Origin: Tricholoma matsutake
Taxonomy: Eukaryota > Basidiomycota > Agaricomycetes > Agaricales > Tricholomataceae
Reading direction: 5' to 3'
Assembly (NCBI GenBank): GCA_026075535.2
Contig: AP026538.1
Span: 1-64,000 of the forward strand
Length of the DNA stretch: 64,000 nucleotides
In this document: in pieces, positions 11,301 through 21,020 of the stretch
How positions within the stretch are numbered: position 1 is the stretch's first letter
Layout: each line of letters starts with the position of its first letter
The notes under the pieces: generated by a model
What the model saw: only the letters and a program-made list of their open reading frames with translations
Databases searched by the model: none
What the model was told of the DNA's origin: nothing
Position numbers and translations under genes: made by a program

Positions 11301-13314
11301 ACCACTATGCCTGCATTCATCCCAATTGCAAGAAGACATACCAAAGCTGGAGCCCCTCATTGCTCAGTGCTCTCCCCCATTTGGTGTCCATGCATTTTAC
11401 CCACCACCTCACATACTGTGGTGGCATCACTGACAACCTTGCTGCTCTGCTTCATGACTGTTTTTTGCATTGCATGGGCCCAGACCCCTTTGTGAACATG
11501 ATCAGAATGCACCACATCTGTCGCTATGAGCTCCTGAAATTGCAATACCTTGAGCTTATTTATGCTCATTTATGCTCCTCTGGACAGCTCCTTCTTGCCA
11601 ACTTCCAACCATTCAGTTCCTTTGATGATCAAGATGGGTTTGCAGGGTTTTCACCAAGTGCAAATTACTTTCAGACTTTCTATGTCAAATTCATCACAGT
11701 TCATGCACCTGTGATGGACCAGTATATGGGAATGCTCCCTGCCCAAGTGCATGAGATAGACCATAGCTTTAAGGTATCCGAGGTGATATCCTATGTCCCA
11801 GTCCATGTGGCTTACATTTTTGGCAGATTGTGAAGCATTTAGAAAAGCAGAATGGTGTCCCAGTCTTTGGTGCCCTTCATTCCACCACTAATGAATACAA
11901 TGAAATCAATTCAATGGTTCTAACACCTACAAAGGCCTACAATCAGTACATGTCTGCACTGGCCACCATTCCCCAATCTCTCAAAGCCTATGGACATGCC
12001 CCAGTTGAACTGGTCTTCACAGATAATGTTGGGGCTGACAAAATGGAGTTGGAGAACATCTTCCCTTCCATCTGCAGAGATGTTCTCCCCATTCCAGATC
12101 ACTCTGCATATGAGCAGCTTGAATGCCCCCCTGACTGGCACATCACTATTCTTTCATTGTCTTTCCAGATTGAAAGCTGGCTGAGTAGCCTAATGGATGA
12201 TATCTCCAATGGTGAAGAGATGTTTGTAGGAATGGATATGGAGTGGTCAGTTGACTGGAGCTCATCGATTCATGGGCAGGTTGCAGTCATTTCCATTGCC
12301 CAAGAAAAGGAGATATACTTGCTTCAGGTCAGTGTCTCAGGAGTCAGTAATGGTTGACCATTTCAAACTGCATGATTGCTGAATGTACCGCAGCTTGGCT
12401 CTTGCTGGCATGAGGGGAAGCTTTCATCTAGCCTGCTTGCCTTTCTCCATGCACCTTGCATCAAAAAAGTTGGGCTTAAAGTTGCAGGCAATTTCACAAA
12501 ACTTTTTTGGGATTGTAAATTCTCAGCTGAGAGGGACACTCAGTTTGTTGGAGTTGTTTATCTTGGCACTATGGCTAAGGCTCAAAATGCCACAACAAAG
12601 GCAACTGTTTTCCTTGCAGACCTTGCAGCCACTGTTTTGGGGCAGTATCTACCTAAGGACCCTGCCATTTGCATCAGCACCAAGTGGGAGAACAAAGAAC
12701 TCCCTGAAACCCATGTCACTTATGCAACTTGAGTTGTCTATGCCACTTGGCTTATGTTCAAGGTACTATCAGCCACTGATGTCAGAAAGCCTATTGACAG
12801 CACCACATCTGGAGGAACACCCGTATCATTATTCTCTCCTGACCTATCTCTTGTGGTGGCACATGGACATCTAGCTCCCGATTGCCCCAAACAGTACAAG
12901 GGAATCAATGTTATGAAGACAAGAGTTGTAGTCACCATCACCAAGATCGTCATTCCTGGACACCTGGTTTCTGAAGAGCTTCTTCCATCACATGCTGATA
13001 CACCACTTTCTTTGCTTCTGAAAGTACCCTTTAATATGGTCTGCAAGGTGAAGCATCTTTGAACTCAGGTGGAATTACTGCCAAAAGATCCAGAGCTTCT
13101 CTCTCCTAATGATGTTCTCACCCCAACTCAGCCAGCTGCTCCTGCAACAAAGCACCAGGACGGCTCCACCAGTTCCCCTGATGCCAGTTCTACCCCGAAC
13201 ACTGGTTCATGGTTCAACAACTTAGATGAGATTGATCCTTCAGAACAGAAGACAGAGAACTCTGTGGCTGATCCAGCTGGTGTTGAGAAAGTGCAGGCTC
13301 TGAAGACCAAGTAG
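8306..13314 (+). pseudogene. AT-hook, DUF6729 zinc ribbon, transposase-like core and 3'-5' exonuclease protein, N-terminal part
   Basis: Exon 1 (8306-8453, MPGSSEAAERPVGRPKGSRN...) has AT-hook-like GRPKGS and GRPPKG motifs. Exon 2 starts at 8506 and is split by a transposon at 8522-9897. Acidic low-complexity segments follow. From 11096 the frame reads DFYLPCYFVWIP, then CPSC, RGWPKAP, WVVDLD and YACIHPNCKKTYQ, which is the DUF6729 pattern with paired Cys ligands. Next come DHSFK, an intron (11774-11826), IVKHLEKQNGVPVFGALHS and LVFTDN, resembling a DDE/RNase H-fold transposase core with Asp at DHSFK and TDN. After that is a DEDDy exonuclease: GMDMEW, an intron (12328-12393), KKVGLKV and LADLAATVLGQYLPKD. 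Catalytic positions are lost: GNFTKL where GD is expected, and YAT-stop-VVYA where YAALDVYA is expected (TGA at 12730-12732). The reading frame ends at a stop shared with a MITE at 13314. The C-terminal half is absent here. It probably belongs to a mobile or formerly mobile gene family (inference). Confidence 0.65.
8522..9897. mobile_element. DNA transposon (1376 bp) inserted in exon 2 of the DUF6729 gene
   Basis: Ends are inverted repeats: GCAAGGGGGTGTC at 8522-8534 and its complement at 9885-9897, with further diverged similarity inward (CATATCAGG, AACTAACTAA). The 3-bp direct repeat ATC flanks both ends (8519-8521 and 9898-9900), a target-site duplication of the length typical of CACTA or PIF-like elements. 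Removing the element with one ATC joins PQPSSS to LCDPDDGDGN in one open frame, which strongly supports the boundaries. Inside, minus-strand frames at 8946-9293 (very acidic) and 9492-9803 (TEWAEVHRMTDQVRDYYIK) may be a transposase or accessory remnant. No catalytic core is visible, so it is probably non-autonomous. The superfamily is unresolved. Confidence 0.75.
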
Positions 13315-13645
13315 TGTTGCCACAGCTCAGCCCCGTTTTTTTTTGCTACTTTGGGAAATAAAATAGCTAAAAGTCTGAAAATATTTGAGGACCTAGATCA
13401 CATGATAAGCCAAGGGGTCCTCTGCCAACTCTAGGTGATCCGACCACCGGTTCCCATGTTATGTAAGTGGCTTAAAATGCAGCTTGCAAGCCACCATCCA
13501 AGCCGCTTAAATAACATGGGAACCAGTGGTCAGATCACTTAGAGTTGGCAGAGGACCCCTTGGCTTATCATGCAATCTAGGTCCTCAAATATTTTTGGAA
13601 TTATTTCCCAAAGTAGCAAAAAACATGGCTGAGCCATGGCAACAC
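13314..13645. mobile_element. MITE, 332-bp foldback with TA target duplication
   Basis: The element is an almost complete palindrome centred near 13480. The ends are GTGTTGCC and GGCAACAC, and the dinucleotide TA flanks each side (13312-13313 and 13646-13647), as expected for a Tc1/mariner-type MITE. The arms carry a matching CAAGGGGTCCTCTGCCA segment and its complement. Its first base supplies the G of the TAG that now ends the upstream reading frame. Without the insertion the same position would read TAA. Confidence 0.85.
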
Positions 13646-13649
13646 TAAG

Positions 13650-13914
13650 ACCGAGATTGAAAAGGAATGTGGTGGTGGTGCCTCAGTTCTGCCAACTCTA
13701 AGCAATTGGAGAAGCAGTTCCTGAGATATTCTGGTGGCTTTGAAATGGCTCAAGCCAAGCCATTTCAAAGCCACCAGAATATCTCAGGAACCACTTCTCC
13801 ATTGGCAGGAGACCCCTTGGCTTTTGATGGGATCTATCTCCTCAAATATTTTAGTGATTTTATGTAATTTATTTCCCAAGATAGCAAAAAACACAGCTCA
13901 AGCTATGGCAACAC
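13650..13914. mobile_element. Second, truncated copy of the same MITE family
   Basis: The right end GGCAACAC followed by TA (13915-13916) and the inner sequence (TTTCCCAAGATAGCAAAAAACA, CTCAAATATTTT, GACCCCTTGGCTT) match the element at 13314-13645. A perfect inner palindrome (CATTTCAAAGCCACCAGAAT and complement) is centred near 13755. The outer left arm is missing, so this copy is 5'-truncated or was deleted when its neighbour inserted. Confidence 0.65.
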
Positions 13915-14039
13915 TAGAGCCAATGAATTTTGGTGGAGGTTTCTGTGGTGTAAAGCTTGAATGGGCTGGATGGCCTGCCCAGGCCTACTACTGCTTTTTG
14001 TGTGAGCAAGGCAGGTAGTTTGCCTGCAAAGTAGGGAAG

Positions 14040-16971
14040 CCCATTGTTGTGTCCACTATCTCACATAGATATAGGTCTGATTTAGTATACCTTTCCAGGT
14101 AAACATAATTGCAGAACTTGAAAGATAAGTTGCTACCATGGAAAGACTCCATGAAGGGTGTGGAAAGTGGATCATCGAATCAGCATTTGATTTTCAGAGC
14201 ACATGCAGCAGTGATATAGGTTTGAAAGAGTGTGGGAACCTCAATTGGCCCATTGGCTCCCAAGTGTGAGTAATTCAACATCATTGATACAATTGTGGTG
14301 TGGTGGTCAAAGGGCCAGTCATCCCTAAAGTGGGATGAGACAGGTTTGGCTTGAATTTTTTGACCTGGACATACAAATCAAATGTGGCATAACCATTGGG
14401 TTCCCCAGACAGAAGTGAAGAAGGATCACTGTGAGCAGCAGCTGCCAGTGTGGCCATTGCCTCATCGTGAAGTGGGTTCACATCCCTCCACTCAAATTTC
14501 AGAGAGCTGTTCTCTGGGCCATCATCAAGGCAACAATTCCCTGTAGTTGAGATCTCCCAAGGTTCTGACTTGTTATTAGGTTGAGAAGGTTCCTGCTGCT
14601 GTGAAACATTATTGTTATAAGAGTGAGCATATGCAATGACCTGTAGAGGCTGTTCTTGCACAGACACCCAGCTAAGCGGCACAATGGCCATGACTTCATG
14701 TTTCCAGACAAGCACAGTAGCAAGTGCAGCAAGTATTTGTACTTCTTGTTGTTCTCACAGAGATGTCCATAGGAGGGCTGAGCTCTTATTCTGGGTCTGA
14801 GTTAGCAATCCAAACCCTTGTGCTAATAACATCAAAAGGAGGGGTGAGGTTGTTCTGAAGGCATGTATACTTTGCGAGGTGTGCGAGTTGGGCTCGTTGT
14901 TGGGTTTGGGCTCATTGGGTTTGGGTGCATTGTCAGTGGGGAAGGTCGGGAAAGGTTGTGCTAGTTCAGCCTGTTGTGCTGATAGATTGTTATCAGAACT
15001 GATCAATGACTCTGGTGGATGTTGAGAAATACACTGTGAGCATCTGCAAACACCATATTGCTGAATACAGACATCAGCATGATTTTTGATGTGAGTGCTC
15101 TATTTAGCATGTCCCTTTGAGGTGCATGTAGAGATCCATGCAGTGGATACCTTTATGATACTCTCTTCTTGTTTAACATGATACTTATATATAGTAGATA
15201 GTTGCACAAACACCTAAGTGACTTATACATATATGCTAGGATTGACTTTCTACAGGTTATGGGCCACTCCTGTCATATTTGACTGATGGTAGAAAATCTC
15301 CTAGCCACTCGACATTACTATGTCATCCTTTGATCGGTCTGATTGCTTAGATCTCAGATCACAACTTTACAGAATCAGGATTCCCGACATGTTCCCCCCC
15401 TCTTCCCTTTGTCTTTTGACACCCTCTTGCTTGCCACCCCTCTGTAATTTCTCCTTGGAAATTAACACCATGACTGCTGAATCCAGCCTGCCCTCCATCT
15501 CCCTCATCAAATTATCAGTTCAATATTCTGGAGAGAAGCCAGCTCCCAGAAGCTAATGGACTCAGATTACATACCAGACCTATGAGACATAGCAGCAGCA
15601 TGAGTATGTATTTTCATGTCAGTATATGATTGATAGAGACTCACCATTAAATCCTCTGCTACAAGGTTTGACACTTAGTACATGATCATCAAAGGATAAG
15701 CAAGTGGAGTGGCAGGGTGCATATGTGGTGTTGCTGTGGATGATGTGGCTAAAGCTTTGATGGGGCCACACAGATTGAGAAGGCCCATTTAGGGAATGAG
15801 CTGAATGGTGTAGTGCCATTGATGCCCCATTTGACATCTGGTTTGGGCAAGCATGTTTCAACCTAGAGGGGAAGATGGCGCAGGCTCGACATCATGGCCT
15901 TGGATTAGTGCCTAGTGGGAGGGCTATGGAATGTGGGTGAATGGGTTTGCTAGGGCATTTGGAATGTGGATGGAAAGTTGGTGATGATCATGACCATCAT
16001 TCTGCCAGAGATAGAATTAGATGATTACAATATGTCAGCTGAGCATTTGCAGACAAAGGAAGACTCACTCGGTCAATCAACATGGCATTTGAGGGATTAG
16101 CTTTTGTAGCTGCATTAACCAGACCCAATAAGAGGGCAGTGCATATGTCAGATTGTAGAATTGCCCCCCCGCCACTTGCACAGGACATATACCTGTTGGG
16201 TTCTCTGCAATTGGTGCTCTACCAATAACATTACTATGTCCATCAGATGACCCCTGCATATAAGTGATGAGAACAACTGTGCAGCAGGCAACCTATCCTC
16301 ACATTTCCTAGTGAGTGAGTGTTGAGTAGACCAGGTTCTGTCGCCCTTGATTTACCCCAAGCCTTTTCTGAGATTGACAATTGCTGTATAGTGTAATCAA
16401 GAATAGAATGATGCATGAGCAAGCAAGATGTACTTTGCCATCTGCTGAAACACCTTCCATTATTGCATTCCCATTTGATAAAGGACTGGCCTGTGATTGG
16501 TGGGTGATCAGCAATAAGTCTGCACCTTCTTTGCTACTGAATACCTTGAGTCCCTTGGTGTGGGTCCTTGAGATGAGGCACCCAGACAAGTGTCAGAGGC
16601 ACAAGTTTGGGATCCACAGATTGCCAGTCAGTAAGTTTATACAGTGGACACCGACAGAATCCCAACCAAGATTTTAAAGAGAAGTGTTGAGGATGCAGGC
16701 TCCAGTCCTGGGGCCCCAGGCGTCCATCATAATATGTCCTCAGTTGGCAATAAGCAGGAAGAGGCTCCTCAGCTACTGGCAGACCAGGATAAAAATCTAT
16801 GCCATTGAAGTTTGGAGACCACACCTCAAAAAAGATATCTTCAAGCTGAATGCCATGTGAGCATACAGGCTGGTTGCATGTGACACACAATGATAGCTCT
16901 GAATAAACATCTGACAGCTCTTCATACATTCTAGCAGTGTCTAGACACAGCTTTGAAAATAAGAGTGTCAT
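14040..16971 (-). CDS. Unidentified multi-exon minus-strand gene or remnant
   Basis: Several minus-strand frames have coding character and follow one another. 16971-16534 encodes MTLLFSKLCLDTARMYEEL, C-V-T-C and C-S-H pairs and LEDIFFEVWSPNFNGIDFYPGL. Near 16188-15997 is SCASGGGAILQSDICTALLL. 15006-14755 is rich in Asn and Pro. 14715-14281 encodes FEWRDVNPLHDEAMATLAA, and a shifted frame continues to about 14040 (NYSHLGANGPIEVPTLFQ). Introns or frameshifts must join them. No catalytic motif is recognisable. I suspect a conserved agaric hypothetical or transposon-associated protein but cannot name the family. Integrity is uncertain. Confidence 0.35.
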
Positions 16972-17714
16972 GTGTTGAAGAAAGCAAAGTGCAATAGACT
17001 AATTAGAACAGAATACAAATGTCTAGGTCAGTAGGGCATCAACACATAAAAAGGAAGCCCAACCTTGGATATGGAGTGTGGATTTAGTCCTTCAGAGGTG
17101 CTGCACCTTTAAACCATAAACCAGAGGTGGATATAGACTGGATTGCAAAAGTTGGCAACCTTGCACAACTTTCACACTCTAAGAAATGAAGTACTTCAGC
17201 AGTAATTCACTAGGCTAATAGAATGCAAGTATCTGAGTGAGTGCGACATTAATAGGCAAAGGAGAAAATGGGAAACCAACCTTAAACATGGATAAGACTC
17301 AATTTCCACCATCGCCACACTTAAACCATAAAATGAGCACAAATTTGAATACTACTAGTAGTAGTAGTAGTAGTAACAACATCAGCAACCATGCACGATT
17401 TTCTGGATTGAAGATTGGACTGCTGAGTGTCCAACTGTGGTAGATGGAATCAGGGTTTACAAGCCTGAGCGCCTGAGGGTGAGTCCAAGTCACAGTCTGC
17501 TGGCACGATTATTAAATCACAGTGAGACATTTAGTATGTTTGTCCTATGTAAATGACATGAATATTTGTTATTAGATCTGATTTCGTAGAAAGTAGCTGG
17601 ATGTGACATATAAATATGTAGGAATCCTGCAAAAAAATGGGTTCTCATGGAGGAACTGTGATGCATGATGTGATTTTCAATATTGAGGCTGCTTCATCCA
17701 CCTTTCTGAGGCTC
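16972..17714. other. Noncoding, with a (TAG)n microsatellite
   Basis: No gene is supported. A short TAG/GTA trinucleotide run lies at about 17352-17374. Sequence near 17470-17515 (GGTGAGTCCAAGTCACAG) resembles the first part of the duplicated block that follows, so it may be an older copy of that repeat. Confidence 0.45.
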
Positions 17715-18077
17715 TCAGGATGGGTCCAAGTCAGAAGGTTGTGCTTGCACAATTTAAGTGTGGTAAAACTAACAGGAGCAAGTCTGAGGAGGATCTGTTA
17801 GTAGAATAACTTTTTAAAGGAAGGGATGTACTTGGGATGTTGTTTATATGTATGGTTTGAAACATGAGTTGCAAGTGTACCATTGTAAGGGAGACAGGAG
17901 GAAGGTGTTGAGGTATGCCAAGGATGTAGGTGTAATAACATTGGGCTCAAGTCAACAGGTAGTGCTTGCAGAGTTCAAATATTGTAGAACAAACTAGGAG
18001 CAAGTCTGAGGAGGATCTGTTAACACAATAACAATTTTAAAACAAGGGATGTACTTGGGATATTGTTTATAGAGTCT
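17715..18077. repeat. Diverged direct repeat, two copies about 220 bp apart
   Basis: The block at about 17715-17860 and the block at about 17938-18077 share long identical strings, including GAGCAAGTCTGAGGAGGATC, GGGATGTACTTGGGAT and TTGTTTATA. The second copy ends about 18 bp before the LTR at 18096. No coding capacity is seen. It is an old tandem duplication of unknown origin. Confidence 0.65.
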
Positions 18078-18095
18078 CCTAGGCATGTTCCCTGA

Positions 18096-18497
18096 TGTTA
18101 GGAAACCACCCCATTACCTAATAAAATTTCATTTTTATTTTATTATGTTGAATTATGCTACATGACGCCAAATGATGCTACACTTTGATAGCATGAGAAT
18201 TTTATTTCACACGCATCAATATGTATGCACATGTATGAGTGCGTCGGTAACAACAATGTACAATATATGTAACATAGTATATAAACCCTAAATATACACC
18301 TAGGGGACCCCAGTTGTGTTCTCTTAGGTATTCCACCTATGTTTTCATTGTGAAAGGCCTATCTCAACAAACTCACCTATTAATAACCCCTCGCATCAAA
18401 ACCATCAATTTCTCCATTATGAGTGTGGATCCCACCCCCTTCTTGTAGAGAGAACCTGCATGGTCTTAGCTAGCAGATAGTGGGTGTTGCCCTAACA
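18096..18497 (+). repeat. 5' LTR of copy 1
   Basis: 402 bp, starting TGTTAGGAAACC and ending GCCCTAACA, so it has the short TG..CA inverted ends normal for LTRs. An AGTATATAAACCC string inside (about 18276-18288) resembles a TATA region. Closely similar LTRs are found at 33055-33455, 37904-38305, 46916-47317 and 52600-53000, with fragments at 20856-21020 and 57598-57835. Confidence 0.92.
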
Positions 18498-18965
18498 GAA
18501 GAACACAATTTCCCATATCAGTGCACCTTCTCTTACTTGTGCATACATCATTGTTTCACCATGCCACATCTGATTACTTATCCTTTCAGCATGAGCTGGA
18601 AGTACTTGTATATATGTAATCTACCTTTTCTTTTGTAAGCCAATGCCAGGCCTCACCTTACATTGTGACTGCCAGTGATTGAGAGGCAGTACTCATCATT
18701 AGGACAGCTGCAACCAGACAACCGATTGGATCTGGTTTAGTTACAATTTACATCACTCTATTCAGAGAACTATTTTAGTTACAAGCCGAATTCAGTGATA
18801 TCTCCGAGATCAGGCACTGTTGGAAGGGTTGTGGATCCAAAGTGTCAAATTAGGCGCCAGACGAAGGATCGACGAACCATCATGTGACCCATAAACGTTT
18901 GGAGAGGTCTCGAAGAAAAAATTTTGAATTTGTCAAAGAAGTGATTCATCACAGATGTTTCAATT

Positions 18966-19919
18966 ATGTCTGAACCTTCAACTTCTAATCCCGGTCCTAA
19001 TCCTGTTCCCACACCAGCACTGGAGGCAAAAATTGATGCACTTATGGTGCAAATGTCGCAATTAGTGTCAGTGTTGGCAGCATCACAGCCCAGACAAGCA
19101 GAAGTACAGCCAGAGACAACAGGAGAAAGAGATGATGAGATGGAGGAGATGGTGGAGTGGATGTCACAGGAGGATGAGACGGTGGAGAAATCTGGAAATG
19201 GAAAAGTGCACTTACCTAAGTATGCACCCCCACAAATCTTTGATGGTACCATGGAGAATACAAAATCCTTCATCAGCTCTATAGTATTGTACATCCATGG
19301 GAGGAAGCCAGAGTTTTGTACAGCCAAGTCTAGGATTATGTTTGCTCTCTCATACATTCAGGGGGGGAAAGCACAGTTCTGGAGAAACGAGGCTATTAAT
19401 CAAATTGCTGCAGGAAATGAACCATTTGCAACCTTCAAGGAATTTCTGGAGAGATTGGAGGCACAGTTTGGAGACCCTAATCCAAAGGCAACAGCCAATG
19501 CTAAATTAAAGACCATGCACCAAGGTTCCCTAACGGTGGATGAATTTATTTTGCAGTTCAAAGCAGAAGCTTCGCAAACGGACATGGGAGAAGCTGCATT
19601 GGTAGAGTTTTTGAAAGCAGGATTAAATCCCTCTTTATTCAAGTCTATCTACCGACTACCTTCTATGCCAGAGAAGTTGGACAAGTGGTATAATTGGGCA
19701 ATGCGCCTTGACCAGCAATATCAGCAGGAACAGGCAGAGTCAAAGTTGATGTACAGAAGTAGTAAATTTGGAAAGTCATCAGGAGGAAAGTCCGAGAAAG
19801 GAAAGGCGCTTCAGGCGCAAGCTCTGAGGGCACTGCCACTGGCCATGGCAGTGACACCTATAGTTATGGAGTCAGCAGCACCAGCAGAGGCAATGGAGGT
19901 TGATCAAGCAGGAAGATGA
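18966..19919 (+). pseudogene. Gag of copy 1
   Basis: The ATG at 18966 begins MSEPSTSNPGPNPVPTPAL. The frame holds a retrotransposon gag core (KSFISSIVLYIHGRKPEF, FATFKEFLERLEAQFGD, WYNWAMRLDQQYQQEQ) that coats the RNA in virus-like particles. A TGA at 19917 ends the frame just before the CCHC zinc knuckle, which survives in another frame at about 19930-19975 (CFNCGQLGHISRNC). In copy 3 the two are joined in one frame, so this copy carries a small frameshifting deletion. Confidence 0.85.
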
Positions 19920-20058
19920 GCCCACTTAAATGTTTGAACTGTGGGCAGTTAGGACACATTTCTAGGAATTGTAGGCAGAAAAGAAAGATTAGGGAAGCTA
20001 CAATCGAGGAAGTGAAGCCAGAGGAAGGCAGGCAGAAGAATTTTGTGGAAGAGTCCCA

Positions 20059-20370
20059 GTGAAGGTTTCCCCATTGGTGACCCAGAATCATTACAATGTA
20101 TTAGTATCCGAGGAAACCCAGAGTAAATCAGAAAAGGGAATTGAGGAGGAGTACAACTGTTGCAAATCACATGACAAAGAAAATTGTCATGCATCATTTC
20201 CGAAAACCCCTAAATTCTTTATTTGCTCTGTGCAAATAGAACCCGAAATCACCTTGACTGTGGGACTGAAGACAGTGGACACACATGCAGCTATTGATGT
20301 GGAAGCATTGCTTGATAGTGGTGCTACAGGACTATTTATTAATCGGTCCTTAATATTCCATGACCTTTGA
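20059..20370 (+). pseudogene. Protease start of copy 1, truncated
   Basis: The frame contains [18 protein letters not shown], the D-S-G-A active site of a retropepsin-type aspartic protease. Immediately after it the sequence jumps to DNA encoding the integrase C-terminal tail, giving only a few out-of-frame residues before the stop. Only about the first third of the protease remains. Confidence 0.85.
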
Positions 20371-20842
20371 GGAAACTTATGGAGAAACAAGTTGGCCCAT
20401 ATGCAATCTCTAAAGTGATCTCGCCTAATGCGGTAGTGCTAAAACTATTCCGATCATTCAAGATTGATCCCAAGATTAATGTATCCCACCTACACCCTTA
20501 CTGCCCACCCACTATTCCTGGTCAACAAACTACTCCGCAACCTCCGATAATAGTAGAAGGTGCTCCAGAATACATAGTTGAAGAACTTCTAGACTCACGT
20601 CTTCGATGGAACAAATTGGAGTTCTTAATAAAGTGGAAAAACTGTACCGACAAAAATAATTCATGGGAGCCCGAAGAGAATTGTAAGTGAGCACGTAATG
20701 CAATCGCACAATTCTTTAAATATAATCCAAATGCTCCGCATCGCATTGCGAGAATGGTGTATGAGGGGATGAAATTCCGGCCTTACCAAAATTTCACAGA
20801 AGGGACAGATGTAATATTTTCTCGCCTGGAAGTCGAGGCATA
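20367..20842 (+). pseudogene. Integrase tail and chromodomain of copy 1
   Basis: RKLMEKQVGPYAISKVIS is the GPY/F region of a Ty3/Gypsy integrase tail. A chromodomain follows (LEFLIKWKNCTDKNNSWEP), which in chromoviruses directs integration to marked chromatin. A TGA at about 20688 interrupts it, and the tail (ARMVYEGMKFRPYQNFTEG) continues in frame to about 20842. The normal Tyr of WKNY is Cys here. Confidence 0.85.
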
Positions 20843-20855
20843 AAAGGGGGGGTAA

Positions 20856-21020
20856 TGTTAGGAAACCACCCCATTACCTAATAAAATTTCATTTTTATTT
20901 TATTATGTTGAATTATGCTACATGATGCCAAATGATGCTACACTTTGATAGCATGAGAATTTTATTTCACACACATCAATATGTATGTGCATGTACAAGT
21001 GCATCAGTAACAACAATGTA
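20856..21020 (+). repeat. 3' LTR of copy 1, truncated to 165 bp
   Basis: Starts TGTTAGGAAACC right after TAAAAGGGGGGGTAA, the polypurine tract. Similarity to the other LTRs ends near CAACAATGTA, after which the sequence (TAACAAACACAGGAATGG) is unrelated. The remaining LTR and any target duplication have been lost. Confidence 0.85.

Larger units (their letters stand above)
18096..21020 (+). mobile_element. Ty3/Gypsy chromodomain retroelement, copy 1, internally deleted
   Basis: A 402-bp 5' LTR, gag, part of the protease, the C-terminal integrase tail with chromodomain, a polypurine tract (20843-20852) and 165 bp of the 3' LTR are present in that order. Relative to copy 3 (46916-53000), about 3 kb covering the rest of protease, reverse transcriptase, RNase H and the integrase core is missing. 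The junction is at about 20350, between INRSLI and the sequence encoding the chromodomain region. The 3' LTR stops at about 21020 in unrelated DNA, so no target duplication can be tested. The element cannot transpose by itself. Confidence 0.9.

Noticed and set aside
18497..18530. tRNA primer-binding site after the 5' LTR
   Set aside because: The sequence GAAGAACACAATTTCCC does not clearly match a tRNA 3' end that I know.
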